Below are positions 8,312 to 16,505 of a stretch of DNA of 64,000 bases, one piece after another. Made by a program: the position numbers and the translations under genes. Under the pieces are notes generated by a model, which worked only from the letters and a program-made list of their open reading frames with translations, made no database searches and had not been told where the DNA came from. The number at the start of each line of letters is the position of its first letter. The first letter of the stretch is position 1. Source of the DNA: DASZQY01 sp035548515 (lineage in GTDB: Bacteria; Pseudomonadota; Alphaproteobacteria; Rhizobiales; Kaistiaceae); the NCBI GenBank assembly GCA_035548515.1, contig DASZSW010000023.1:1-64000 (forward strand), in the 5' to 3' direction.

Positions 8312-9592
8312 CTACTCGCGCTCGCCGAACGTCAGCCCCAGTCCCACTGCTTCATCGCCAAACTTGCCGCGGATGCGATCGACGGCGGCTTCCGCCGCGG
8401 CCCGCTTGCGGGCGCCGGGGTCGATCAGGTCGTCGGGATCGGCCAGTTTTGGATCGGCGAACTCCGACACGCCGATGCCGATCAGGCGGAAGCGCGTCCC
8501 GTCAGCTTCGGGCGCGAGGAGATCGATGCCGGTAGAGAAGATACGGTCGGCGAGCTGGGTCGGGTCCGGCAGCTGGCGGCTGCGGGTGCGGATGCGGAAG
8601 TCGGCCGTCTTGAGCTTCAGGGTGACAGTGACGCCGGCCATCTCCGCACGCTTCAGCCGTTTGGACACCTTCTCCGCCAGATGCCGGAGGATTGCCTTCA
8701 GTTCATGTCCGTCCGCGATGTCGCCGTCGAACGTCGTCTCGGCGCTGACACTTTTCGCCTCGCCGCGGGGCTCCACGACACGCGTGTCGCGCGCGTGCGA
8801 CAGGCGCGCAAGCCGGAGGCCCATCGAGCCATAGCGGCGGGCGAGGTCCGCCTCGCTCATCCTTTGCAGCGCGCCGATGGTGCGGATGCCGGCGGCGGCG
8901 AGATGCGCCTGCATCGTCTTGCCCACGCCCCAGATGAGGCCGACCGGCTTGTCAGCGAGAAAAGCTTCCGCCTCCTCTTCGCCGATGACGGAGAAGCCGC
9001 GCGGCTTCTTGAGGTCGGATGCGACCTTGGCCAGGAACTTGTTGAACGACAGGCCGATCGAGACGGTGATCCCGACCGCATCCTCAATGCGTTTCTGGAG
9101 CTTCGCCAGCGCCAATGCGGGCGGCGCGCGATGCACCAGCTCGGTGCCGGCGAGATCCATGAAGGCTTCGTCGATGGACAGCGGTTCGACCAAAGGCGTC
9201 AGCTCGGTCATCAGGCGGCGCACCTCGCGGCCGGCGGCCGAATATTTCTCGAAGTTCGGGCGGACAACAACGGCGTCGGGGCAGGCGGCCAGCGCCTGGA
9301 ACATGGGCATCGCGGAACGCACGCCGCGAATGCGGGCGATGTAGCAGGCGGTGGACACGACACCGCGCTTGCCGCCACCGACGATGACGGGTTTGTCGGC
9401 CAGCGAGGGATCGTCACGCTTCTCGATGGAGGCGTAGAAGGCGTCGCAGTCGAGGTGGGCGATGGTCAGCCGGTACAGCTCGGGATGGCGGAGGAGGCGC
9501 GGACTGCCGCAGTGCCGACAGCGCTCGCCGGCGCCGGCCGGCGTCAGGCAATCGCGGCAGAAGCCGGGGAGGGCGGTTGCGGGAGTCGCCAT
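8312..9592 (-). CDS. dinB: DNA polymerase IV (Y-family) with N-terminal zinc ribbon
   Basis: This 426-residue translesion polymerase carries the Y-family catalytic residues: Asp48 in HLDCDAFYASIE and Asp141-Glu142 in SIDEAFMD, with the steric-gate region at Phe52-Tyr53. About 40 residues precede the usual start and contain CxxC-(9)-CxxC (Cys12, Cys15, Cys25, Cys28), a probable zinc ribbon. The little-finger domain is at about 310-410. I see no clear consensus clamp-binding peptide at the C-terminus (GLGLTFGERE is the last candidate). It diverges from gatC with about 100 bp between. Confidence 0.94.
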   Translation of the reverse strand: MATPATALPGFCRDCLTPAGAGERCRHCGSPRLLRHPELYRLTIAHLDCDAFYASIEKRDDPSLADKPVIVGGGKRGVVSTACYIARIRGVRSAMPMFQALAACPDAVVVRPNFEKYSAAGREVRRLMTELTPLVEPLSIDEAFMDLAGTELVHRAPPALALAKLQKRIEDAVGITVSIGLSFNKFLAKVASDLKKPRGFSVIGEEEAEAFLADKPVGLIWGVGKTMQAHLAAAGIRTIGALQRMSEADLARRYGSMGLRLARLSHARDTRVVEPRGEAKSVSAETTFDGDIADGHELKAILRHLAEKVSKRLKRAEMAGVTVTLKLKTADFRIRTRSRQLPDPTQLADRIFSTGIDLLAPEADGTRFRLIGIGVSEFADPKLADPDDLIDPGARKRAAAEAAVDRIRGKFGDEAVGLGLTFGERE

Positions 9593-9694
9593 AGCGCAAA
9601 TCTACCAGAGGGCGGGGTTAACCGCGCGGTACTGCAGCCCTTGCCTCCGCGCCGTCGTCTGGTAAGACCGTGACCTTCCCCAAGGGAATCCGCA

Positions 9695-9982
9695 ATGCCG
9701 GTCGACACGAACACCGTGAAACGAGTCGCGCGCCTGGCGCGCATTGCTGTCAGCGATGCCGAGGCTGAGAAGCTGACCGGCGACCTCAACACGATTCTGG
9801 GTTTCGTCGAGCAGCTCGATGAAGTTGATGTGACCGGGGTCGAGCCGATGACCGCCGTCATTCCGATGCAAGCGAAAACGCGCGAGGACGTCGTCACTGA
9901 CGGGGAGCAGGCCGGCAAGGTGCTCGCCAATGCGCCGGGCGGCAACGTGCAATTCTTCGTGGTGCCGAAGGTAGTGGAATGA
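9695..9982 (+). CDS. gatC: Asp/Glu-tRNA amidotransferase subunit GatC
   Basis: GatC (95 residues) is the small belt subunit of the GatCAB complex that amidates misacylated Glu-tRNA(Gln) and Asp-tRNA(Asn). The pattern is clear: VDTNTVKRVARLARI, LNTILGFVEQLDEVDVTGVEPM, and the C-terminal FFVVPKVVE. It is the first gene of the operon and overlaps gatA by ATGA (9979-9982). Confidence 0.97.
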   Translation: MPVDTNTVKRVARLARIAVSDAEAEKLTGDLNTILGFVEQLDEVDVTGVEPMTAVIPMQAKTREDVVTDGEQAGKVLANAPGGNVQFFVVPKVVE

Positions 9983-11460
9983 GCGGTCTCACCGCCCTCA
10001 CCATCGCGCAAATACGCGACGGGCTGACGGCGAAGAAATTCTCCGCGGTCGAACTGACGCGCGCCTACCTCACCGCGATGGAGAAGGCGCGCGCGCTCAA
10101 CGCTTATATCGTCGAGACACCGGAAAAGGCCTTGGCGATGGCGGCGGCGTCCGACAAGCGTATCGCCGCCGGCAATGGGGGTGCGCTGGAAGGCGTGCCA
10201 CTCGGCATCAAGGATCTGTTCGCCACCGAGGGCGTACACACGCAGGCTGCGTCGCACGTGCTCGACGCCTTCAAGCCCACCTACGAGTCGACCGTCACCG
10301 CCAACCTGTGGCGCGACGGCGCGGTGATGCTGGGCAAGCTGAACATGGACGAGTTCGCAATGGGCTCGTCGAACGAGACGTCCTACTATGGGCCCGTCAC
10401 CAACCCATGGCGGTCGAAGTCGAGCAACGCCCCGCTGGTGCCCGGCGGATCGTCGGGCGGCTCGGCGGCTGCGGTCGCAGCGCGCCTCTGCGCCGGAGCG
10501 ACGGCGACGGACACCGGCGGTTCCATTCGCCAGCCGGCGGCCTTCACCGGCACGGTCGGCATCAAGCCGACGTACGGCCGTTGTTCGCGCTGGGGCGTCG
10601 TCGCATTCGCTTCGTCGCTCGATCAGGCGGGACCCATCGCGCGCGACGTGCGCGACGCGGCGATCCTGCTGAAGTCCATGGCGAGCGTCGACGCGAAGGA
10701 CACGACCAGTGTCGACCTGCCGGTGCCGGACTACGAGAAGTCCGTCGGCGAAAGCATCCGCGGCAAGCGCATCGGCATCCCCAGCGAATATCGCGTCGAG
10801 CAGATGCCCGCCGAGATCGAGAAGCTGTGGGAGCAGGGCAAGGCGTGGCTGAAGGACGCCGGCGCGGATATCGTCGACATCTCGCTGCCGCACACGAAAT
10901 ATGCTTTGCCGGCGTACTACATCGTCGCCCCCGCGGAGGCGTCGTCCAACCTCGCGCGCTATGACGGCGTGCGCTACGGCCTGCGCGTCCCCGGCAACGA
11001 CGTCATCGACATGTACGAGAAGACGCGGGCCGCCGGCTTCGGCAAGGAAGTGAAGCGCCGCGTGCTGATCGGCACCTACGTCCTCTCCGCGGGCTACTAC
11101 GACGCTTACTATCTCAAGGCGCAGAAGGTGCGCACGCTGATCAAGCGCGACTTCGAGCAGGTGTTCGCGCAGGGTATCGATGCCATCCTGACGCCGGCGA
11201 CGCCAACGGCCGCGTTCGGGCTCGAGGCGATGGCGGTCGCCTCGCCGATCGAGATGTACCTCAACGACGTGTTCACCGTGACGGTGAACATGGCGGGTCT
11301 GCCAGGCATCGCGGTGCCGGCCGGCCGCTCGTCCGATGGCTTGCCGCTCGGGCTGCAGCTTATCGGCCGTCCGTTCGACGAAGAGATGCTTTTCCGCACA
11401 GCCGCTGTGATCGAAGATGCGGCGGGTCATTTCACTCCAGACGCATGGTGGGCAACATGA
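9979..11460 (+). CDS. gatA: Asp/Glu-tRNA amidotransferase subunit GatA
   Basis: The 493-residue amidase subunit releases ammonia from Gln. The amidase-signature triad is visible: Lys78 in GVPLGIKDLF, the Ser in PGGSSGGSAAAVA (around 158), and Ser182 in DTGGSIRQPAAF. Length and ends match the family. It overlaps gatC by ATGA upstream and the RidA gene by ATGA downstream (11457-11460), so translation is coupled on both sides. Confidence 0.98.
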   Translation: MSGLTALTIAQIRDGLTAKKFSAVELTRAYLTAMEKARALNAYIVETPEKALAMAAASDKRIAAGNGGALEGVPLGIKDLFATEGVHTQAASHVLDAFKPTYESTVTANLWRDGAVMLGKLNMDEFAMGSSNETSYYGPVTNPWRSKSSNAPLVPGGSSGGSAAAVAARLCAGATATDTGGSIRQPAAFTGTVGIKPTYGRCSRWGVVAFASSLDQAGPIARDVRDAAILLKSMASVDAKDTTSVDLPVPDYEKSVGESIRGKRIGIPSEYRVEQMPAEIEKLWEQGKAWLKDAGADIVDISLPHTKYALPAYYIVAPAEASSNLARYDGVRYGLRVPGNDVIDMYEKTRAAGFGKEVKRRVLIGTYVLSAGYYDAYYLKAQKVRTLIKRDFEQVFAQGIDAILTPATPTAAFGLEAMAVASPIEMYLNDVFTVTVNMAGLPGIAVPAGRSSDGLPLGLQLIGRPFDEEMLFRTAAVIEDAAGHFTPDAWWAT

Positions 11461-11846
11461 GCCGTCAGAACATCTCCTCCGGCAGTCCGTACGAGCCGAT
11501 CATCGGCTTCTCGCGCGCGGTGCGCATCGGCAACATCGTGCATGTCGGCGGCACCGCGCCGATCGGGCCGGACGGCAAGCCGGCGGCGGTTGGCGATCCG
11601 GCGGGGCAGGTGCGCCGCTCGCTGGAGATCATCAAGGCGGCGCTGGAGAAGGCCGGTGCAAAGATGGAAGACGTGATCCGCACGCGCGTCTTCTTCACCC
11701 GTCAGCACGATTGGCAGGCGATCGGCAAGGCGCATGGCGAATTCTTCGGCGAGATCCGCCCGGCGAGTTCGATGATCGTTGTGAAGGCGCTGCTCGACGA
11801 TGACTGGCTGGTCGAGATCGAAGCCGATGCGGTGATCGAGGGCTAG
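11457..11846 (+). CDS. RidA family protein inside the gatCAB operon
   Basis: The 129-residue protein starts MSRQNISSGSPYEP and matches the short RidA/YjgF group: IVHVGGTAPIGPDG, GQVRRSLEIIKAALEKAGAKMEDVIRTRVF, and RPASSMIVVKALLDDDWLVEIEADAV. The conserved Arg before PASS and the Glu near the C-terminus are present, so deaminase activity is possible. The start at 11457 is chosen because it overlaps the gatA stop as ATGA; the frame could extend to 11445. It abuts the 96-aa gene (TAG directly followed by ATG). A role in scavenging enamines near tRNA amidation is speculation. Confidence 0.9.
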   Translation: MSRQNISSGSPYEPIIGFSRAVRIGNIVHVGGTAPIGPDGKPAAVGDPAGQVRRSLEIIKAALEKAGAKMEDVIRTRVFFTRQHDWQAIGKAHGEFFGEIRPASSMIVVKALLDDDWLVEIEADAVIEG

Positions 11847-12137
11847 ATGGACGCTGCCGCCTTCCGTTCCGCTGCCAACGTCCCCGATGGGGCGAGTGCT
11901 CCGCTTGCCGCGCTGTGGCATGTCGCGCAGGGCGACTGGAAGAAGGCGCACGATCTCGTCAACGACCTGGAGGGCGAAACTGCTGCGTGGGTGCACGCGC
12001 ACCTGCATCGCGTCGAAGGCGATCTCGACAACGCGGGCTATTGGTACGGCCAGGCAAAGAAACCGGCGGCGAAGAATTCGACCGACGAGGAGTGGAAGCA
12101 GATCGCCGACGCGTTGCTGCTGGAGGGCGGCTGGTGA
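11847..12137 (+). CDS. Conserved small protein between gatA and gatB, function unknown
   Basis: A 96-residue soluble acidic protein rich in Trp and Ala. The core reads WHVAQGDWKKAHDLVND, WVHAHLHRVEGDLDNAGYWY and WKQIADALLLEGGW. The two helix pairs suggest a TPR- or Sel1-like fold, but I do not recognise a named family. The ATG follows the RidA stop with no gap, and the stop overlaps the gatB GTG start (GTGA at 12134-12137). This coupling, and composition like its neighbours, says the gene is real and expressed with gatCAB. Confidence 0.8.
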   Translation: MDAAAFRSAANVPDGASAPLAALWHVAQGDWKKAHDLVNDLEGETAAWVHAHLHRVEGDLDNAGYWYGQAKKPAAKNSTDEEWKQIADALLLEGGW

Positions 12138-13600
12138 GCCGCGCCGCACATCCTTCGCAGCATCTCAAGGGCGCTACCGGCGCGTGGGAGATCATCGTCG
12201 GCATGGAGGTGCATGCGCAGGTCACCTCGCACTCGAAGCTGTTCTCCGGCGCGTCGACCGAGTTCGGCGGCGCGCCCAATACGCACGTCAGCCTGGTCGA
12301 TGCCGCCATGCCGGGCATGCTGCCCGTGGTCAACGCATATTGCGTGGAACAGGCGGTGCGCACGGGCCTCGGACTCAACGCGAAGATCAACCTGAAAAGC
12401 CGCTTCGACCGGAAGAATTACTTCTATCCGGATCTGCCGCAGGGCTACCAGATTTCGCAATACCAACAGCCGGTCGTAGGCGAGGGCGCCGTGACCGCCA
12501 CCGCCGATGCCGGTGAATTCACAGTCGGCATAGAGCGTCTCCATCTGGAACAGGACGCCGGCAAGTCTCTGCACGACCAGAACCCGACGATGAGCTACGT
12601 CGACCTCAACCGCTCGGGCGTCGCGCTGATGGAGATCGTGTCGAAGCCCGACATCCGCTCGGCGGAAGAGGCGAAGGCCTACCTCACCAAGCTGCGGGCG
12701 ATCCTGCGCTATCTTGGCACGTGCGACGGCGACATGGAGAAGGGATCGTTGCGCGCGGACGTCAACGTCTCGGTGCGCAAGCCGGGCGCGCCGCTTGGCA
12801 CGCGCTGCGAGATCAAGAACATGAACTCGATCCGATTCATCGGCGAAGCCATCGGACATGAAGCGCGCCGCCAGATCGAGATTCTGGAGGAGGGCGGCGC
12901 CGTCGAGCAGGAGACGCGCCTGTTCGATCCGGCGCGGGGCGAGACGCGCCCCATGCGCAGCAAGGAAGAGGCGCACGACTACCGCTATTTCCCCGATCCG
13001 GACCTGCTGCCGCTCGAACTGGAGCAGAGCTACGTCGATGGGCTCAAGGCGACGCTGCCGGAGCTGCCGGACGCCAAGCGGGCGCGTTTCGTATCGGCGC
13101 TCGGCCTTACGCCATACGATGCGAATGTGCTCACCGCCGACAAGGAGAGCGCCGAGTTCTTCGAGGCGGTGGCGAAGGGACGGGACGCGAAGGTCGCAGC
13201 GAACTGGATCATCAACGACCTCGCCGCGCGCCTCAACCGCGAGGGCAGGGGGATCGCTGACAGTCCCGTATCCGCCGCCCAGCTCGGCGGCCTGCTCGAT
13301 CTGATCGCGGCCGGCACAATCTCCGGCAAGATCGCCAAGGACGTTTTCGAGATCGTGTGGAGCGAGGGCGGCGATCCGGCGGACATCGTCGAGCAGCGCG
13401 GGCTGAAACAGGTCACCGACACCGGCGCGATCGAGAAGGTGGTCGATCAGGTGATCGCCGCCAACCCCGACAAGGTCGCCGACGCCAAGACGAAGCCGGC
13501 CGCGCTCGGCTGGTTCGTCGGCCAGGTGATGAAGGCGTCGGGCGGCAAGGCCAACCCGCAGGCGGTCAACGCGCTGCTGAAGGCGAAGCTGGGGCTGTAG
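12134..13600 (+). CDS. gatB: Asp/Glu-tRNA amidotransferase subunit GatB
   Basis: The 488-residue tRNA-binding and kinase subunit of GatCAB shows WEIIVGMEVHAQV, SKLFSGASTEFG, the YFYPDLPQGYQISQ motif, LEQDAGKSLHD, MEKGSLRADVNVS, the DYRYFPDPDLLPL signature, and a C-terminal YqeY-like tail (KASGGKANPQAVNALLK). I start at GTG 12134 because it overlaps the previous stop and gives a family-like N-terminus; the frame is open further upstream only as a shadow. It is the last gene of the operon, ending 4 bp from a convergent stop. Confidence 0.97.
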   Translation: MSRAAHPSQHLKGATGAWEIIVGMEVHAQVTSHSKLFSGASTEFGGAPNTHVSLVDAAMPGMLPVVNAYCVEQAVRTGLGLNAKINLKSRFDRKNYFYPDLPQGYQISQYQQPVVGEGAVTATADAGEFTVGIERLHLEQDAGKSLHDQNPTMSYVDLNRSGVALMEIVSKPDIRSAEEAKAYLTKLRAILRYLGTCDGDMEKGSLRADVNVSVRKPGAPLGTRCEIKNMNSIRFIGEAIGHEARRQIEILEEGGAVEQETRLFDPARGETRPMRSKEEAHDYRYFPDPDLLPLELEQSYVDGLKATLPELPDAKRARFVSALGLTPYDANVLTADKESAEFFEAVAKGRDAKVAANWIINDLAARLNREGRGIADSPVSAAQLGGLLDLIAAGTISGKIAKDVFEIVWSEGGDPADIVEQRGLKQVTDTGAIEKVVDQVIAANPDKVADAKTKPAALGWFVGQVMKASGGKANPQAVNALLKAKLGL

Positions 13601-13604
13601 GCCG

Positions 13605-14588
13605 CTACTGCACCACCGTGTGCACGCACCCTCTTATAGGGTTGCAGGTGTCCATCGTTGTTGAGTCACCGTCGTCGCAAGATACCTGAGTGTGGATGGC
13701 CCGGCCGGTTTGTGGATCGCAGGTGTCGGTGGTGCATGGATTCTTGTCGTCGACATCGTGCACGCAGAGGCTCGGCCCCGCGACCACCAGCTGCGAGAAC
13801 ACCGGCGTGTAGTTCGGCGGGTCGTCGGTGCGGTGCCTGGCGAGCAGACTCTTCGCGCCTCCGCCGTTGAGGTAAGCGCGCACGCCAGCCATGAACTGCT
13901 GGTAGTTGCCTTGGCCGAACTGGGTGTCCACGAAAACCGAGACAGGCGTGGCGGAGCCTGGCTGCAGCAGATACTCCGCGTTCGCGGTGCCGAGCACTGT
14001 CTGGTTCACATACTTGACGCCGCCGGAGAGCAGCAAGTTGTCGGTCGGGTAGTAGGCGAGATCGGCCTGCCCGAAGAAGTGCGTGCTGCTCTGGTTGGTG
14101 ACGGGCTGACCGTTCCAGAACGACGGGTACTGAACTCCCTCGACGCCGGCCAGTCCGTTGAACGAGATCCGGTCGCCGTAGAGTTCGAACTCGCCCGCGG
14201 CACGCCACACGTCGATGCCCTCCCAGGTGTGGAGGCTCGCGTAGGCGCCGATCAGGTAGCGCGACGGATCGCGGGCGAAGAGATGGACTCCGCCGCCGAA
14301 CATGAGGTTGCGGTCCGCCGAGCCGACGGCGCCGTCGAATTGCACACCCAGCGTATCCGAAAGCGGCGCGGTGATGCTGCCGAGGCCAAGGCCGGCGCCG
14401 CTGCCGCCGAGCGAGCCGCCCTCAATGCTGATTTTCGCGTTCGTGGATGAGACTGCCGGTCCGCCTTCGCCGCCGGCGAGCGACGAGGTGCCGGCAAGGC
14501 CGGCCAGGACAAACACAAGCGCGGTGGTCACTCCAACGCGACGCACCGCCATCCGTCCAACGACGGTACTCCGACTGAAACGCAACAT
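13605..14588 (-). CDS. Putative outer-membrane beta-barrel protein with a Cys-rich CTDC-like C-terminal tail
   Basis: The 327-residue precursor has a signal peptide (VTTALVFVLAGLAGTSSLAG) after a basic N-terminus. Residues 45-260 are Gly/Tyr/Phe-rich with alternating patterns (LGVQFDGAVGS, FGQADLAYYPTDNLLLSGGVKY), like a small barrel. The last 55 residues hold about seven cysteines, with NPCTTDTCDPQTG and then CDDGDSTTMDTCNPIRGC. These resemble the CTDC repeats (Dicty_CTDC family) found in extracellular proteins of some bacteria and slime moulds. The start at 14588 follows a GGGGGCGGGC ribosome site. No named family for the whole protein is recognised; a secreted or surface role is inferred. 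Confidence 0.75.
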   Translation of the reverse strand: MLRFSRSTVVGRMAVRRVGVTTALVFVLAGLAGTSSLAGGEGGPAVSSTNAKISIEGGSLGGSGAGLGLGSITAPLSDTLGVQFDGAVGSADRNLMFGGGVHLFARDPSRYLIGAYASLHTWEGIDVWRAAGEFELYGDRISFNGLAGVEGVQYPSFWNGQPVTNQSSTHFFGQADLAYYPTDNLLLSGGVKYVNQTVLGTANAEYLLQPGSATPVSVFVDTQFGQGNYQQFMAGVRAYLNGGGAKSLLARHRTDDPPNYTPVFSQLVVAGPSLCVHDVDDKNPCTTDTCDPQTGRAIHTQVSCDDGDSTTMDTCNPIRGCVHTVVQ

Positions 14589-14609
14589 AACGCCCGCCCC
14601 CGGACACGG

Positions 14610-14618
14610 TTATCCACA
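14610..14618 (+). promoter_or_regulatory. Isolated consensus DnaA box
   Basis: A perfect TTATCCACA lies about 20 bp upstream of the CTDC-tailed gene start. A single 9-mer can occur by chance; it is listed because a second perfect copy is at 50244. Confidence 0.35.
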
Positions 14619-14691
14619 GCTAATACCGACGCCCGAGCTTGGACAAGCTGCAGAAACCGCGCCTTCAAGATTTGAATGCCTGCTGTGGCGG

Positions 14692-15162
14692 TTAAGCCGC
14701 AGCTCTGCCGAGCGGCGGGCCGAACTGGAGCAGTTCGGAGCGCAATCGGGCCACGTCTTCCTCGCCATGCTCCAGCGCCATTTTCATGTGCTCAAGGCGC
14801 CAGACGAGGGTGGCGCGCTCAGTGACGACGACGCCCTCTTCGGTCAGTGAAACGCGACGCGAGCGGCGGTCGGCGCCGTCCGCCGTTACCACCGCCAACC
14901 CGCGTTTTTCCAGCTTGCGGACAGCGGCTGTGACGGTGGCGTGGTCCATCCCCATGAAGCGGGCAATCTCGCCGAGCTTGGGCCCGCCCATGCCTCCTAT
15001 GGCGGTCAGCATCGAAAACTGGCCGTTGGTTATCCCCAACTGCGCCAGCGCCCGGTCGAAGCGGCGGGCAAGTTCGCGCGCCGCACGCTGCGCGGCGAAG
15101 CACAGGCAGGTGTCGCGCACTTCAATGGCGATGGAGCGCTGAAAGGGGGTTGTTCCGTTCAT
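14692..15162 (-). CDS. MarR family transcriptional regulator
   Basis: The 156-residue protein has the MarR winged helix: FDRALAQLGITNGQFSMLTAIG (helices 1-2), LGEIARFMGMDHATVTAAVRKLEKRGLA (recognition helix) and the wing ADGADRRSRRVSLTEEG. A CxC pair lies near the N-terminus (DTCLCFA), which could sense oxidation, though this is speculation. It diverges from an MFS transporter, and a palindrome sits directly before its start codon, so autorepression and control of the transporter are likely. The ligand is unknown. Confidence 0.9.
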   Translation of the reverse strand: MNGTTPFQRSIAIEVRDTCLCFAAQRAARELARRFDRALAQLGITNGQFSMLTAIGGMGGPKLGEIARFMGMDHATVTAAVRKLEKRGLAVVTADGADRRSRRVSLTEEGVVVTERATLVWRLEHMKMALEHGEEDVARLRSELLQFGPPLGRAAA

Positions 15163-15164
15163 GG

Positions 15165-15182
15165 TAGTTTGATATCAACATA
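15165..15182 (-). promoter_or_regulatory. Candidate MarR operator (TTGATATCAA palindrome)
   Basis: A perfect 10-bp palindrome TTGATATCAA (15169-15178), with two more matching pairs in an 18-bp imperfect frame, lies 6 bp upstream of the MarR ATG, in the divergent region shared with the MFS gene. Size and position suit a MarR dimer. Confidence 0.5.
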
Positions 15183-15263
15183 TATTGCCGCGCGGATCAA
15201 GGTTGCCCTGTCGGGTAGACCTCGTGCGTCCGGGACTTCGGAAGCCAACTCGGGGTGCATCAG

Positions 15264-16505
15264 ATGCAGGATTCCAATTATCGCTGGGTGATCGTCGCGG
15301 CGGGCGGCCTGATCGGCTGTGTCGCCATGGGGTGCCTGTTTGCGTTGCCGATCTTCCTGACGCCCATGGAGAAGGCGACCGGCTGGTCCAACACCGGAAT
15401 TTCCACGGCGATGACCATCGGGTTCCTGGCGATGGCGTTCTCGAGTCTGTTCTGGGGTTCGCTCTCCGATCGTTTCGGTCCACGTCTCGTCGTGCTCGTC
15501 GGCGGCGTCATGCTTGCCGCCAGCCTCTACCTGTCGAGCCTTGCCTCGACGCTGATCGCCTTCCAGCTTCTGTTCGGGCTTGTCGCCGGCGTCGCGGTCG
15601 CCGCGTTTTTCGCGCCGCTGATGGCGGCGGTCACCGGCTGGTTCACCACCGGCCGCAGTCTCGCCGTGTCGCTCGTCTCCGCCGGCATCGGCATCGCGCC
15701 CGTGACGATGACGCCGCTCAGCGCCTGGCTGGTGTCGCACTACGACTGGCGAGTCTCGATGCAGATCCTCGCGCTCATCGCCGCGGTCATCATCCTTCCC
15801 GCGACTTTCCTCCTGCGCCGTCCGCCTGCGCTGGAGGCCGCTGCCGCCCGCGTTCCCGCCGCGGTGGCGACGCCCACGGATGAAGTCGATCGCAGCGACA
15901 TGACGGTGAAGCAGGCGCTGCTGTCGGCGCCGTTCATCATCCTCGCGGCGACCAACTTCTTCTGCTGCGCGACGCACTCCGGTCCGATCTTCCACACCGT
16001 GAGCTACGCGATCACATGCGGCATCGCGCCGATTGCGGCGGCGACCATCTACAGCGTCGAGGGCATCGCGGGCATGTTCGGCCGGCTGGGCTTCGGCCTC
16101 GTCGCCGACCGCCTCGGCGCCAAGAACGTGCTGGCGTGGGGACTGCTCATCCAGGCGTTCGGCGCGCTCGGCTACTTCTTCTCGAGCACGCTGCCGGCGT
16201 TCTATGCGGCCGCCGCGCTGTTCGGCTTCATTTATGCCGGCGTGATGCCCCTCTACGCGGTGCTGGCGCGCGAGAATTTCCCGCTCCGCATGATGGGCAC
16301 CATCATCGGCGGCACGTCGATGGCGGGCAGCCTCGGCATGGCGACCGGCCCGCTGCTCGGCGGCTGGCTCTACGACACGACCGGCAGCTACGGCGGCCTG
16401 TACCTCACCTGCTTCGGCATGGGCCTCGGCGCGTTCCTGATCGCGCTCAACTTCCGCCCGTTCCCCAAGCCGGTGCCGAAGGCGATCGACGCGATCGCAG
16501 CCTAA
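15264..16505 (+). CDS. MFS transporter, probably an organic anion carrier
   Basis: The 413-residue inner-membrane protein has about 12 hydrophobic segments. The loop 2-3 motif is WGSLSDRFGPRLVVLVGG and the second-half repeat is GRLGFGLVADRLGAKNVL, both major-facilitator signatures. The overall pattern (NYRWVIVAAGGLIG start, long middle loop) resembles the oxalate/formate antiporter and monocarboxylate group; the substrate is not known. I prefer ATG 15264, since CGGGGTG just upstream makes a good ribosome site; GTG 15255 is the alternative. It diverges from the MarR gene and overlaps the convergent DoxX stop by 4 bp. Confidence 0.9.
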   Translation: MQDSNYRWVIVAAGGLIGCVAMGCLFALPIFLTPMEKATGWSNTGISTAMTIGFLAMAFSSLFWGSLSDRFGPRLVVLVGGVMLAASLYLSSLASTLIAFQLLFGLVAGVAVAAFFAPLMAAVTGWFTTGRSLAVSLVSAGIGIAPVTMTPLSAWLVSHYDWRVSMQILALIAAVIILPATFLLRRPPALEAAAARVPAAVATPTDEVDRSDMTVKQALLSAPFIILAATNFFCCATHSGPIFHTVSYAITCGIAPIAAATIYSVEGIAGMFGRLGFGLVADRLGAKNVLAWGLLIQAFGALGYFFSSTLPAFYAAAALFGFIYAGVMPLYAVLARENFPLRMMGTIIGGTSMAGSLGMATGPLLGGWLYDTTGSYGGLYLTCFGMGLGAFLIALNFRPFPKPVPKAIDAIAA

